Position numbers and translations under genes: made by a program
The notes under the pieces: generated by a model
The model's input: the letters and a program-made list of their open reading frames with translations, nothing else
Told to the model about the DNA's origin: nothing
Database searches by the model: none
In this document: positions 19,139 through 27,287 of the stretch, in pieces
Layout: every line of letters starts with the position of its first letter
How positions within the stretch are numbered: position 1 is the stretch's first letter
Assembly (NCBI RefSeq): GCF_039537705.1
Contig: NZ_BAABBA010000020.1
Span: 7,107 to 71,106, forward strand
DNA from: Georgenia daeguensis
Lineage (GTDB): Bacteria; Actinomycetota; Actinomycetes; Actinomycetales; Actinomycetaceae
Length of the DNA stretch: 64,000 bases
Direction: 5' to 3'

Positions 19139-20343
19139 CAGGCGCTCCTCTCCGCGGCAAGGACGGACTCGTAGGCCTCGCGGACCACCGCGAGCTCGTC
19201 GGGACGGGCGGGCCGGCCGCCGGCGGCCTCGAGGAACTGGGCGGCGACCTCCAGCGGGTCCTGCTGCGGCCCGACGGCGGACGCGGCGGGCCGCTCGCGG
19301 GCGTGCGCGGGGGAGTGCTGGACGACGAGGGCGTGGGGGAAGCGGCGGGCGACCTGTGCCCACATCTGCTCGGGTCGCACGTCGTCGGTCACCGTGACAC
19401 GCAGCCAGTGGTCGACCAGATGGTCGAACGCCCGACCGGTCAGCTCCTCCAGCGTGCCAGTCGCGTCGGCGAGCCGGCGCGCCACCGGGGCCTCGACCAG
19501 CTCGACCCCGCGCACACCCTCCGGTGCGAGCTCGACCAGGGCGGTGGATTTGCGGTGGCTCGCCTCGGAGAAGGAGAAGGCGATCGGCGAGCCGGCGTAG
19601 CGCATCACCGGGTCGAGGCCCTCGCGGCCCACCCGTTGTGCTCCGTGCAGGTGCCCCAGCGCCACGTAGTCCAGGGCGCCGGGCGCCCCGAAGACGCCCG
19701 AGGGGACCTGGTCCACGCCGCCGACGCGGATGTCGCGCTCCGACTCGCTCGGGGCCCCGCCGGTGACGAAGGCGTGGGCGAGCAGGACGGCCGGGACCCG
19801 GTGGCCGACGCCGGCGCGGCGCCGGCCGAGGTCGCCGGCGACCCGGCGCAGCGCCGCCGCGGTCACCGCCTCGTGCGAGCGGGCAGGTCGCACGGGGGCG
19901 CCGTCGTCGTCGGGCTCGGCCAGCGCGTCACGGGTGAGGTCGGGGTCGAGGTACGGCAGGGCGTAGACGAGTGCGCCGGTGCCGCCGTCGCGGTCGGGCA
20001 GCTCGACCGGCTCGGCGATCCCCGCGACCCGCGAGCGGACGGCGAGGCGGTCCCGGAAGAGGCCGGCGCCGAAGCCGAGGCGCGTCGCGGAGTCGTGGTT
20101 GCCGGGCGTGAGAACGACCCGGGTGTGCTCGGTCAGCCGGGCCAGCGTCTGCGAGAGCAGCTCGACCGACTCGACCGGGGGGATCGCGCGGTCGTAGACG
20201 TCCCCGGCGACCAGCACGGCGTCCACCCGCTCGGCGCGCACGAGCTCGACCAGGTGGTCGAGGAACGCGGCGTGGTGCTCCGTGAGGTCGACCCCGTGGA
20301 GGGTGCGCCCCAGGTGCCAGTCCGAGGTGTGGAGGATCCGCAT
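19138..20343 (-). CDS. sbcD: Exonuclease subunit SbcD
   Basis: 401 aa Mre11-type nuclease. Metal-binding motifs are clear: MRILHTSDWHLGR (1-13), VAGDVYDRAIPP near 49, LTPGNHDSATR near 80, LLAHAFVTGG near 183 and ALGHLHGAQR near 223. ATG 20343 is used because the first motif starts there. It is the partner and upstream gene of sbcC in a two-gene operon. Confidence 0.97.
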   Translation of the reverse strand: MRILHTSDWHLGRTLHGVDLTEHHAAFLDHLVELVRAERVDAVLVAGDVYDRAIPPVESVELLSQTLARLTEHTRVVLTPGNHDSATRLGFGAGLFRDRLAVRSRVAGIAEPVELPDRDGGTGALVYALPYLDPDLTRDALAEPDDDGAPVRPARSHEAVTAAALRRVAGDLGRRRAGVGHRVPAVLLAHAFVTGGAPSESERDIRVGGVDQVPSGVFGAPGALDYVALGHLHGAQRVGREGLDPVMRYAGSPIAFSFSEASHRKSTALVELAPEGVRGVELVEAPVARRLADATGTLEELTGRAFDHLVDHWLRVTVTDDVRPEQMWAQVARRFPHALVVQHSPAHARERPAASAVGPQQDPLEVAAQFLEAAGGRPARPDELAVVREAYESVLAAERSA

Positions 20344-20430
20344 GCCGCCGAACGTATCCCCGGCCACCGACATCGCCGTGGACCCGGGCCAGGCGTGCCC
20401 CTCACACCTCGGCCCGGGAGGTCCCCCGGG

Positions 20431-21000
20431 TCAGCGCCCGCGCAGGAGGCGTCGCCACCAGGGCCCTCGCGGGCCCGGCGCCCCGTCGGGGTGAGGCGCC
20501 ACGACCGGGCGTCCGCCGTCGCCGGCTGCATCGCCGGGGCGCGCGCCGTCTGGACGTGCGCGGTGGGGCGCCGCGTCGTCGGTGGTGGGCGACGGCGGAG
20601 CCTCTCGCGCGGCGCGCCAGCCCGCGACCACGGCGTCGGGGTCGGCCGGCGCGACCGGCACGACGGGGCCGGTGGGCGTACGGATCCACGCCGCGACGCG
20701 CAGGTTGACCTCGCGCACCGCCTCGCGCACGGCCGCCTCGGTGGGCAGGTCACGGACGGCCCGAGGCAGCCCGGCCACCTCCTTGCGCAGCAGCAGGGCG
20801 GGCGGCAGGAGGACGTCGGGCGGCAGGTCCTCGTCGCGGATCTTCTGCCTGATCCACCAGTCCTCGTCGAGCGGCCCGGTGTCCCGCAGCGGCTTGCCGG
20901 CGCCCGGCAGGTCGTCGAACTCGCCCCGCTCCTGGGCGGCGCGGATGAGCTGGTCGACCCAGTTGCCGACCGGCACGTCGTCAGGCCTGCGCTCGGTCAC
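20431..21000 (-). CDS. DUF1992 (DnaJ-C28-like) family protein
   Basis: 189 aa from GTG 21000. The DUF1992 core is obvious: NWVDQLIRAAQERGEFDDLPGAGKPL (about 13-38), DEDWWIRQKIRDEDLPPDVLLPPALLLRKE (about 45-75) and the final VREVNLRVAAWI. The C-terminal 80 residues are Pro/Arg-rich and disordered, ending in a basic GPWWRRLLRGR. The family is of unknown function; eukaryotic members carry a J domain that is absent here. It sits between sbcD and hisN on the same strand. Confidence 0.85.
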   Translation of the reverse strand: MTERRPDDVPVGNWVDQLIRAAQERGEFDDLPGAGKPLRDTGPLDEDWWIRQKIRDEDLPPDVLLPPALLLRKEVAGLPRAVRDLPTEAAVREAVREVNLRVAAWIRTPTGPVVPVAPADPDAVVAGWRAAREAPPSPTTDDAAPHRARPDGARPGDAAGDGGRPVVAPHPDGAPGPRGPWWRRLLRGR

Positions 21001-21027
21001 CCGTGCATTGTCCCGCCCGGGGCGCGC

Positions 21028-21834
21028 TCAGTCCTCCTGCGAGGACAGCTGCGCGAGGACGGCGTCGTGCAGCAGCGCGTTGGTCACCACCGCGTTGCCG
21101 CCCCAGGGACCGTCCTCACCGTCGAGGCTGGTGAACCGTCCGCCCGCCTCGGTGACGATGGGGACGAGGGCCGCCATGTCGTACAGCTCGAGGTCGGGCT
21201 CGCACGCGATGTCCACCGCTCCCTCGGCCACGAGCATGTACGACCAGAAGTCCCCGTAGGCGCGGGTGCGCCAGACCTGCTGCGCCAGCCCGAGGAACGA
21301 GCGGAGCGAGCCGCGCTCGGCCCAGCCGTCGAGGCTGGAGTAGCTCAGGGACGCGTCGGCCAGGTCGCCGACGGCGGAGACGCGGATCTGGCGCGCCGCG
21401 GAGAGCGAGCGGCCGGTCCAGGCGCCCGAGCCCTTGGCGGCCCACCAGCGACGGTTCAGCGCCGGCGCCGAGACCACGCCGAGGACGACCTCGCCGTCCT
21501 CCACGAGCCCGATGAGCGTGGCCCACACCGGCACGCCGCGCACGAAGTTCTTCGTCCCGTCGATGGGGTCGATCACCCACTGCCGCTGGGAGTGGCCGGT
21601 CGTGCCGTACTCCTCGCCGAGCACGGAGTCCCGCGGCCGCGTCCGTGCGAGCTGGGCGCGGACGATCTCCTCGGCGGTGCGGTCCGCGTCGGAGACCGGC
21701 GTGAGGTCGGGCTTGGACTCCACGTGCAGGTCCTGGGCTCCGAAGCGGGCCATCGTCTGCCCGTCGACCTGGTCGGCGACCACGTGCGCGAGGCGCAGGT
21801 CGTCGGTGTAGCGGCTCGCGCCTTGCACAGTCAT
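21028..21834 (-). CDS. hisN: Histidinol-phosphatase of the inositol monophosphatase family
   Basis: 268 aa. Metal-site motifs of the IMPase fold: GEEYGTTG near residue 73, WVIDPIDGTKNFVRGVPVWA near 86-105, and the C-terminal DLELYDMAALVPIVTEAGG near 218. The length and the DPIDGTKNFVRG form fit actinobacterial HisN, which removes phosphate from histidinol phosphate in histidine synthesis. An inositol monophosphatase role cannot be excluded by eye. It lies in the same strand block as rsgA and aroA, a neighbourhood common for HisN in actinobacteria. Confidence 0.85.
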   Translation of the reverse strand: MTVQGASRYTDDLRLAHVVADQVDGQTMARFGAQDLHVESKPDLTPVSDADRTAEEIVRAQLARTRPRDSVLGEEYGTTGHSQRQWVIDPIDGTKNFVRGVPVWATLIGLVEDGEVVLGVVSAPALNRRWWAAKGSGAWTGRSLSAARQIRVSAVGDLADASLSYSSLDGWAERGSLRSFLGLAQQVWRTRAYGDFWSYMLVAEGAVDIACEPDLELYDMAALVPIVTEAGGRFTSLDGEDGPWGGNAVVTNALLHDAVLAQLSSQED

Positions 21835-21898
21835 GCCCGGAACCTATCGCGGTCCGGGTGGCGCGCCGGTGACCGGCTCAGCGGCGGGCAGGGGTGGG

Positions 21899-22927
21899 TC
21901 AGTCGGCGGCCTCGGTCTTCGCGGCGAGCAGTCGCCGGAAGGACGCGAGCCGTGCCTCCCCGGCCGCGCCGGCCCGGCCGTCGGCCACCCACTCGTCGAG
22001 GGCGCAGTCGGGCGCGTCGGCGGCATGGGTGCAGCCGCGCGGGCAGTCCTGCGCGATGGCGTGCAGGTCGTCGAACGCGGCCAGCAGGCCGTCGGGGCTG
22101 ACGTGGCTGAGGCCGAAGGACCGCACCCCGGGGGTGTCGATGGCCCAGCCGCCGCCGGGCAGGGGCAGGGCGACGGCGGAGGAGGAGGTGTGCCGCCCGC
22201 GCCCGGTCACGACGTTGACGATCCCCGTCGCCCGCCCCGCACCGGGCACGAGCGCGTTGACGAGGGTCGACTTCCCGACGCCGGAGTGGCCGATGAGCAC
22301 CGAGGTGCGCCCGGCCAGGCGCTCCCGCACCGCGTCGAGGCCGCGGATCTCGTCGTCGACGAACGACGTCACGAGGGCCGGCACCTCCAGCGCCTCGTAG
22401 AGGGAGAGGAACGGCGCCGGGTCCGCCAGGTCCGCCTTGGTCAGGCACAGCACCGGTTCCATGCCCGCGTCGTACGCGGCCACCAGGCACCGGTCCACCA
22501 TGCGCGGGCGTGGCTCGGGGTCGGCCAGCGCGGTGACGATGACGAGCTGGTCCGCGTTGGCGACGATGACGCGCTCGACCCCGGCCGTCTCGCCGTCCTC
22601 CGCGGAACGGCGCAGCGCGGACGTGCGCTCCTCGACCCGGACGATGCGGGCGAGGGTGTCCTTGGCGCCGGAGACGTCCCCGACCACGCCGACCCGGTCC
22701 CCGACGACGACGGCGGAGCGGGACCCGCGACCGAGCTCGCGCGCCTTCATCCCGATCACCGGGACGCCCTCGTCGGTGAGCAGGTGGTACCGCCCGCGGT
22801 CCACCCCGAGGACCAGGGCCCCCACCGCGTCGTCGAACGCGGGCCGCTTCTTCGTGCGCGGCCGGTTCCCCTTCGGGTTCGGGCGGATGCGGACCCGTGA
22901 GTCGTCCGTGCCGGTGTCGCGAGCCAT
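21899..22927 (-). CDS. rsgA: Ribosome small-subunit GTPase RsgA
   Basis: 342 aa circularly permuted GTPase. An OB-like N-terminal domain (VVVGDRVGVVGDV) precedes the G motifs in permuted order: LCLTKADL near 172, then GHSGVGKSTLVNALVPGA near 225 and AIDTPGVRSFGL near 268. The C-terminal zinc region has CPRGCTHAADAPDCAL. RsgA helps late assembly of the 30S subunit. It starts 4 nt after the aroA stop, a pairing conserved in actinobacteria, and is co-transcribed with it. The N-terminus is rich in basic residues (PNPKGNRPRTKKRP), typical for rRNA contact. Confidence 0.96.
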   Translation of the reverse strand: MARDTGTDDSRVRIRPNPKGNRPRTKKRPAFDDAVGALVLGVDRGRYHLLTDEGVPVIGMKARELGRGSRSAVVVGDRVGVVGDVSGAKDTLARIVRVEERTSALRRSAEDGETAGVERVIVANADQLVIVTALADPEPRPRMVDRCLVAAYDAGMEPVLCLTKADLADPAPFLSLYEALEVPALVTSFVDDEIRGLDAVRERLAGRTSVLIGHSGVGKSTLVNALVPGAGRATGIVNVVTGRGRHTSSSAVALPLPGGGWAIDTPGVRSFGLSHVSPDGLLAAFDDLHAIAQDCPRGCTHAADAPDCALDEWVADGRAGAAGEARLASFRRLLAAKTEAAD

Positions 22928-22931
22928 CGTC

Positions 22932-24281
22932 TCAGCGGCTCCCGGCGAGCATCGCCTGCCACATCCCGGTGAAGTCGGGCAGGGTCTTGGCGGTGGTGCC
23001 GACGTCGACGATCTCGACGCCGGGCACCCGCAGCCCGATGATCGCGGCGAAGGTCGCCATCCGGTGGTCGGCGTAGGTCTCCACCCGCGCGCCGTGCAGC
23101 GTCGCGGGCTCGATCTCCACGCCGTCCTCGGTCTCGCGGGCGCGGCCCCCGAGCCGGCCGATCTCGGTGACGATGGCGGCGAGCCGGTCCGTCTCGTGCC
23201 CGCGCAGGTGGGCGATGCCGCGCAGGCGCGACGGCGTGGCGGCCAGCGCGCACAGGGCGGCGATCGTGGGGGCGAGCTCGCCGACGTCGTGCAGATCGGC
23301 GTCCAGCCCACGGATGACGCCGTCGGCCGGCCCGCTCACCGCGAGGACGCCGTCGGTCAGGTCGACCGTGGCGCCCATGCGGGCGAGCAGGTCACGCAGG
23401 CCGTCGCCGGCCTGGGTGGTGGCGGAGGGCCAGCGCGGCACCCGGACCGTGCCGCCGGCGGCGAGGGCCGCGGCGAGGAAGGGGCCGGCGTTGGAGAGGT
23501 CCGGCTCGACGACGATGCGCCCGCCGGCGACCGGGCCCGGGTGGACCCGCCAACGGGTGGGGGCGACGCCGGTGCGTCCGCCCGCCGGTCCGCCGTCGGC
23601 CGTGAGCTCGTCGACGGCGACGCCGCGCCCGCGCAGGAGGGCGACGGTCATGTCGATGTGGGGAAGGGAGGGAAGGGTGGCGCCGGTGTGCCGCAGGTCG
23701 ATGCCACCCTCGTACGCCGGGGCGGCCAGGAGGAGCGCGGAGACGAACTGGCTCGAGCCGGAGGCGTCGACGTCCACGGCGCCGCCCGCGAGCCGCCCGT
23801 TCCCGTGGACGGTGAGGGGCAGCACCGCCGCGCCGCCGAGCCCGGCGGCGGCGTCGATCCGGGCGCCGAGGTCGCGCAGCGCGCCGACGACCGGCGCCAT
23901 GGGGCGCTCGCGGGCGCGCTCGTCGCCGTCGAGGCGGACCTCGCCGTCGGCCAGGACGGCGAGCGCGGGCACGAACCGCATGACGGTGCCGGCGAGACCG
24001 CAGTCCACCTGGGCGGGCCCTCGCAGCGGGCGCGGGGTGATGACCAGGTCGGGGCCGCCGTCGTCGGCCGGCCGGACCTCGGTGCCGAGGGCGCGCAGGG
24101 CCGCGACCATGAGCTCGGAGTCGCGCGAGTGCAGCGGGCGGACCAGCTCGGTGGGGCTCGAGGCCAGCGCGGCCAGCACGAGGTAGCGGTTCGTCAGCGA
24201 CTTCGATCCGGGGATGTCGACGACGGCGTCCAGAGGCTGGGTGGCGGTCGGGGCGGGCCAGGCGGCGGTGGACACGGGCAT
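22932..24281 (-). CDS. aroA: 3-phosphoshikimate 1-carboxyvinyltransferase (EPSP synthase)
   Basis: 449 aa. The N-terminal substrate motif DIPGSKSLTNRYLVLAALA (about 22-40), DCGLAGTVMRFVPALAVLADG near 95, DASGSSQFVSALLLAAP near 172 and the C-terminal LRGHETDRLAAIVTEI and YADHRMATFAAIIGL are all EPSP-synthase signatures. It makes EPSP for chorismate and aromatic amino acids and leads the aroA-rsgA pair. An independent promoter probably lies in the short gap to the DoxX gene. Confidence 0.97.
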   Translation of the reverse strand: MPVSTAAWPAPTATQPLDAVVDIPGSKSLTNRYLVLAALASSPTELVRPLHSRDSELMVAALRALGTEVRPADDGGPDLVITPRPLRGPAQVDCGLAGTVMRFVPALAVLADGEVRLDGDERARERPMAPVVGALRDLGARIDAAAGLGGAAVLPLTVHGNGRLAGGAVDVDASGSSQFVSALLLAAPAYEGGIDLRHTGATLPSLPHIDMTVALLRGRGVAVDELTADGGPAGGRTGVAPTRWRVHPGPVAGGRIVVEPDLSNAGPFLAAALAAGGTVRVPRWPSATTQAGDGLRDLLARMGATVDLTDGVLAVSGPADGVIRGLDADLHDVGELAPTIAALCALAATPSRLRGIAHLRGHETDRLAAIVTEIGRLGGRARETEDGVEIEPATLHGARVETYADHRMATFAAIIGLRVPGVEIVDVGTTAKTLPDFTGMWQAMLAGSR

Positions 24282-24295
24282 ACCGCGGACTCTAG

Positions 24296-24793
24296 TCAGT
24301 CGGCGTACCGGGCCTTCACACGGGCCGTGACGGGGCGGGCGGCGGCGCGCTCCTTGCGCGCGTTGGCCAGGCGCCAGCCCCAGGAGGGCTTGCCGGCGAG
24401 GTCGGCGGCCGCGACCAGCAGGCCGCCGCCGAGGCTCGCGCCGCGGACGAGTCCGCTGAGGTAGCGCTTGCGCTCCTCGCCGCCGCGCGCCGCCCAGACG
24501 GGGTTGTTGAGGAGCGTGAGCGGGACGTTGACCAGCGCCAGCGTCAGGGCAGCGCTGCGCGGGCGGCGGCCGGTGGCGAGCATGAGCCCGGAGACGGCGG
24601 TGACGGCGCCGCTGACGCGGGCCAGCATCTTCGGGTCGGCGTAGAGCGCGGCCGGCACCCCGGCCTGCTCCAGCGCCGGAACCACCTTCCTGAACTTCTC
24701 GGCGTGCCCCTCGGGGCGGATCACGGAGTCCACCCCGTCCATGACGAACGTGGCGGCGAGCATCGGGCGCGCGATCAGGCGTAGGAGGTTCAT
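24296..24793 (-). CDS. DoxX family membrane protein
   Basis: 165 aa starting MNLLRLIARPMLAATFVMDGVDSV, with RPEGHAEKFRKVVPALEQAGVP and LARVSGAVTAVSGLMLATGR, the pattern of DoxX/DoxD proteins with four membrane helices (near 5-22, 60-78, 84-100, 112-130). The C-terminal 35 residues are basic and cytoplasmic. DoxX proteins act with thiol or sulfur metabolism in some actinobacteria (the mycobacterial SodA-DoxX-SseA complex). It is divergent from sigR across 223 bp, which is suggestive only. Confidence 0.8.
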   Translation of the reverse strand: MNLLRLIARPMLAATFVMDGVDSVIRPEGHAEKFRKVVPALEQAGVPAALYADPKMLARVSGAVTAVSGLMLATGRRPRSAALTLALVNVPLTLLNNPVWAARGGEERKRYLSGLVRGASLGGGLLVAAADLAGKPSWGWRLANARKERAAARPVTARVKARYAD

Positions 24794-24879
24794 GTCACAT
24801 GACTACCGCACAACCGCGGCGAGGGCGACCGTTGCGAGGTAGCCACTTCGGCGGATCTCGAATAGGCGGGTGCACGCCC

Positions 24880-24905
24880 GGAATGGACCGGGCGGGCGCA
24901 CGGTT
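24880..24905 (+). promoter_or_regulatory. SigR-type autoregulatory promoter, GGAAT-N18-GTT
   Basis: GGAAT at 24880-24884 and GTT at 24903-24905 with 18 nt between them match the SigR/SigH consensus and lie directly upstream of sigR. Known actinobacterial sigR genes are positively autoregulated from such a promoter. Transcription would begin near 24911-24913, only 2-4 nt before an ATG at 24915 that is in frame with sigR. Confidence 0.75.
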
Positions 24906-25016
24906 GTACCGGGCATGACCAGCCCGACCCTCGTCAGCCACGCGACCGCGCCTCCCTCCCCGGGAGCCCTGGGCACCGCGGGACCGGAGGGCTCGCCGGG
25001 GTTAGGCTCGTGGGTG

Positions 25017-25637
25017 ATGAGCGAGACCCACGAGGGCGACCTCGACCGCACCCCCGACGGCGAGACGGGCGCCGAGCGGGCAGAACGTTTCGAGCGCGAC
25101 GCGCTCCCGTACCTGGACCAGCTCTACGGCGCCGCGATGCGCATGACGCGCAACCCCGCGGACGCCGAGGACCTCGTCCAGGAGACGTTCGCCAAGGCGT
25201 TCGCGTCCTTCCACCAGTACCGGCCCGGCACGAACCTCAAGGCGTGGCTGTACCGGATCCTGACGAACACGTTCATCAACTCGTACCGCAAGAAGCAGCG
25301 TGAGCCGCTGCAGTCGGACGCCGAGCAGGTCGAGGACTGGCAGATCCACCGGGCCGCCTCCCACACCTCCACCGGGCTGCGCTCGGCCGAGGCGGAGGCC
25401 ATGGACCTCCTGCCCGACTCGGAGATCAAGCGCGCGATGAACGAGCTGCCCGAGGACTTCCGCATCGCGGTGTACCTCGCGGACGTCGAGGGCTTCGCGT
25501 ACAAGGAGATCGCGGACATCATGGGCACGCCGATCGGGACGGTGATGTCGCGGCTGCACCGCGGTCGGCGGCAGCTGCGCGAGCTCCTGGTCGACCACGC
25601 ACGCGATATGGGGATCCGGACGGAGGCCAAGGCATGA
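25017..25637 (+). CDS. sigR: ECF RNA polymerase sigma factor SigR (SigH-type)
   Basis: 206 aa from ATG 25017. Sigma-2 region: ALPYLDQLYGAAMRMTRNPA, DAEDLVQETFAKAFASFHQY, LKAWLYRILTNTFINSYRKK. Sigma-4 region: FRIAVYLADVEGFAYKEIAD, IMGTPIGTVMSRLHRGRRQL. These strongly match SigR/SigH, which controls the disulfide-stress response. Its stop overlaps rsrA by four bases (ATGA). The frame stays open to ATG 24915, which would add 34 residues (MTSPTLVSHATAPPS...); the SigR-type promoter starts transcripts just before that codon, so a longer isoform may be made when the promoter is active. The shorter start has no strong Shine-Dalgarno. Confidence 0.95.
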   Translation: MSETHEGDLDRTPDGETGAERAERFERDALPYLDQLYGAAMRMTRNPADAEDLVQETFAKAFASFHQYRPGTNLKAWLYRILTNTFINSYRKKQREPLQSDAEQVEDWQIHRAASHTSTGLRSAEAEAMDLLPDSEIKRAMNELPEDFRIAVYLADVEGFAYKEIADIMGTPIGTVMSRLHRGRRQLRELLVDHARDMGIRTEAKA

Positions 25638-25960
25638 GCGAGGACGCTGCGAACCTCACCGAACGGGCCGAGAGGGCGCTGCGGGCGCGCGCCGAGGGGC
25701 GCACCACCCCGTGCAGCTGCGACGAGCTTCTCGAGCACCTCTTCGAGTTCCTCGACGCCGAGCTCGACGAGGACCAGGAGGAGCGGTTCCGGCGGCACGC
25801 CGCCGAGTGCCCGACCTGCACCGAGGCCACCGACGCCGAGCAGCACATCCGCGCCCTCGTGCGGCGGTCCTGCGCGGAGGTCGCCCCCAGCTCCCTGCGC
25901 CTGCGCGTGCAGTCCCAGCTGACGGTGCTGCGCGTGAACGGCATCCGCGCGGTCGACTGA
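25634..25960 (+). CDS. rsrA: Zinc anti-sigma factor RsrA (mycothiol system)
   Basis: 108 aa. Zinc-binding anti-sigma (ZAS) residues are present: H55-x3-C59-x2-C62, plus C27 and C29 upstream. The spacing C29 to H55 to C59 to C62 equals that of C11, H37, C41 and C44 in Streptomyces RsrA. In that protein a disulfide forms under oxidation, zinc is lost and SigR is released. Translational overlap with sigR ensures balanced synthesis. The C-terminus ends LTVLRVNGIRAVD. The redox mechanism is inferred from the conserved ligands. Confidence 0.93.
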   Translation: MSEDAANLTERAERALRARAEGRTTPCSCDELLEHLFEFLDAELDEDQEERFRRHAAECPTCTEATDAEQHIRALVRRSCAEVAPSSLRLRVQSQLTVLRVNGIRAVD

Positions 25961-26089
25961 CGCGGGCCGGCAACGCCCGTCCCATCGTCGGCGTGCGCCC
26001 GCGCCTGCCACGCGCGGGGACGCGGCGATGTGTGGGAGGATGATCGGCGTAAATCCGCCCGTCCGGGCGAGCACAGATCGGGAGACAAC

Positions 26090-26164
26090 ATGAGCAAGCG
26101 CGGTCGCAAGCGCCGGTCCCGCAAGGGCAGTGCCGCCAACCACGGCAAGCGCCCCAACGCCTGA
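26090..26164 (+). CDS. Ribosomal protein bL37 (24 aa)
   Basis: A 24-residue, very basic peptide MSKRGRKRRSRKGSAANHGK... ending RPNA. This matches the short actinobacterial large-subunit protein bL37 (AURKAIP1/COX24-like), seen in mycobacterial ribosome structures. GGGAGA lies 5-10 nt upstream of the ATG, and a strong hairpin follows. It is easily missed by gene finders. It lies 129 nt after rsrA and probably has its own promoter. Confidence 0.9.
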   Translation: MSKRGRKRRSRKGSAANHGKRPNA

Positions 26165-26194
26165 GTCCGGCGGGCTCAGCGCCCTGAAGGCTCC

Positions 26195-26226
26195 ACGGGC
26201 CGGTCACCCTCGGGTGACCGGCCCGT
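26195..26226 (+). terminator. Terminator after bL37
   Basis: Perfect 14-bp inverted repeat (26195-26208 with 26213-26226) with a CTCG tetraloop, 30 nt after the bL37 stop. Confidence 0.85.
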
Positions 26227-26287
26227 CGTCGTCCCGGGTCCGTGGTCGTCCCCGGCGGCCGGCGACGGCGCCGCTAGGGTGTGCGCC

Positions 26288-27277
26288 ATGCGCTGCGCCC
26301 TCGTCCGGAGCCAGGACCCCGACGACCCGCTCGCGGGCCTCGAGATCGGTGAGCTGAACCCCCAGCCACCCGCCGGCTGGGTGCCGGTGACGGTGCGCGC
26401 GGCGTCCCTCAACCACCACGACCTGTGGTCGCTGCGCGGGATCGGCCTGCCCGCGGACCGGCTGCCGATGATCCTGGGCACGGACGCCGCCGGCGTCCTC
26501 GACGACGGCAGCGAGGTGGTCGTGCACTCGGTGATCCCGAGCCCCACCTGGCACGGCGAGGAGACGCTCGACCCGCGCCGCACCCTGCTCTCCGAGAAGC
26601 ACCCCGGCACGCTCGCCGAGCGCGTGTGGGTGCCCGCGCGCAACCTCGTCCCCAAGGACCCCGCGCTGAGCTGGGCCGAGGCGTCGTGCCTGCCCACCGC
26701 CTACCTCACCGCCTACCGGATGCTCTTCGACGCCGCGGGCCTGCGCCCCGGCCAGACCGTGCTCGTGCAGGGGGCCGGGGGAGGGGTCGCCACCGCGGCG
26801 ATCCTTCTCGCCCGGGCCGCCGGCCTGCGTGTGTGGTGCACCTCCCGCACGGAGGCCAAGCGCTCCCGCGCGGTCGAGCTCGGCGCCCACCAGGCCTTCG
26901 AGACCGGCGCCCGGCTGCCCGAGCAGGTCGACGCGGTGCTGGAGACCGTCGGGGAGGCCACCTGGTCCCACTCGCTCAAGGCGCTGCGGCCCGGCGGCAC
27001 CGTCGCGGTGGCCGGGGCGACGTCGGGTGCCATGCCGCCCGCCGACCTGGGCCGGGTCTTCTTCCGCTCGCTGCGCATCGCGGGCACGACCATGGGCACC
27101 CGTGAGCAGCTCGTCGCCGTGCAGCAGATGCTCGTCGCCACCGGCGTGCGCCCCCTCGTCGACTCGGTCGTGCCCCTCGACGGCGTCCGGGACGCCCTCG
27201 CCCGGATGGCGGGCGGCGACGTCGTCGGCAAGATCGTCGTCGAACCGGGGGAGGCCGGCGCGGGACGTGCCGCGTAG
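26288..27277 (+). CDS. Zinc-type alcohol dehydrogenase / quinone oxidoreductase-like protein
   Basis: 329 aa medium-chain dehydrogenase/reductase. The N-terminal GroES-like part has VTVRAASLNHHDLWSLRGIG (about 34-53) and ILGTDAAGVLDDGSEVVVHS near 62. The Rossmann part has VLVQGAGGGVATAAILLARAAG near 160. No full catalytic-zinc or structural-zinc cysteine set is visible, so a quinone-reductase-like (zeta-crystallin) activity with NADPH is more likely than alcohol oxidation. ATG 26288 is preferred to GTG 26279. It opens a plus-strand run of three genes. Confidence 0.82.
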   Translation: MRCALVRSQDPDDPLAGLEIGELNPQPPAGWVPVTVRAASLNHHDLWSLRGIGLPADRLPMILGTDAAGVLDDGSEVVVHSVIPSPTWHGEETLDPRRTLLSEKHPGTLAERVWVPARNLVPKDPALSWAEASCLPTAYLTAYRMLFDAAGLRPGQTVLVQGAGGGVATAAILLARAAGLRVWCTSRTEAKRSRAVELGAHQAFETGARLPEQVDAVLETVGEATWSHSLKALRPGGTVAVAGATSGAMPPADLGRVFFRSLRIAGTTMGTREQLVAVQQMLVATGVRPLVDSVVPLDGVRDALARMAGGDVVGKIVVEPGEAGAGRAA

Positions 27278-27287
27278 GGTCGGGGGC

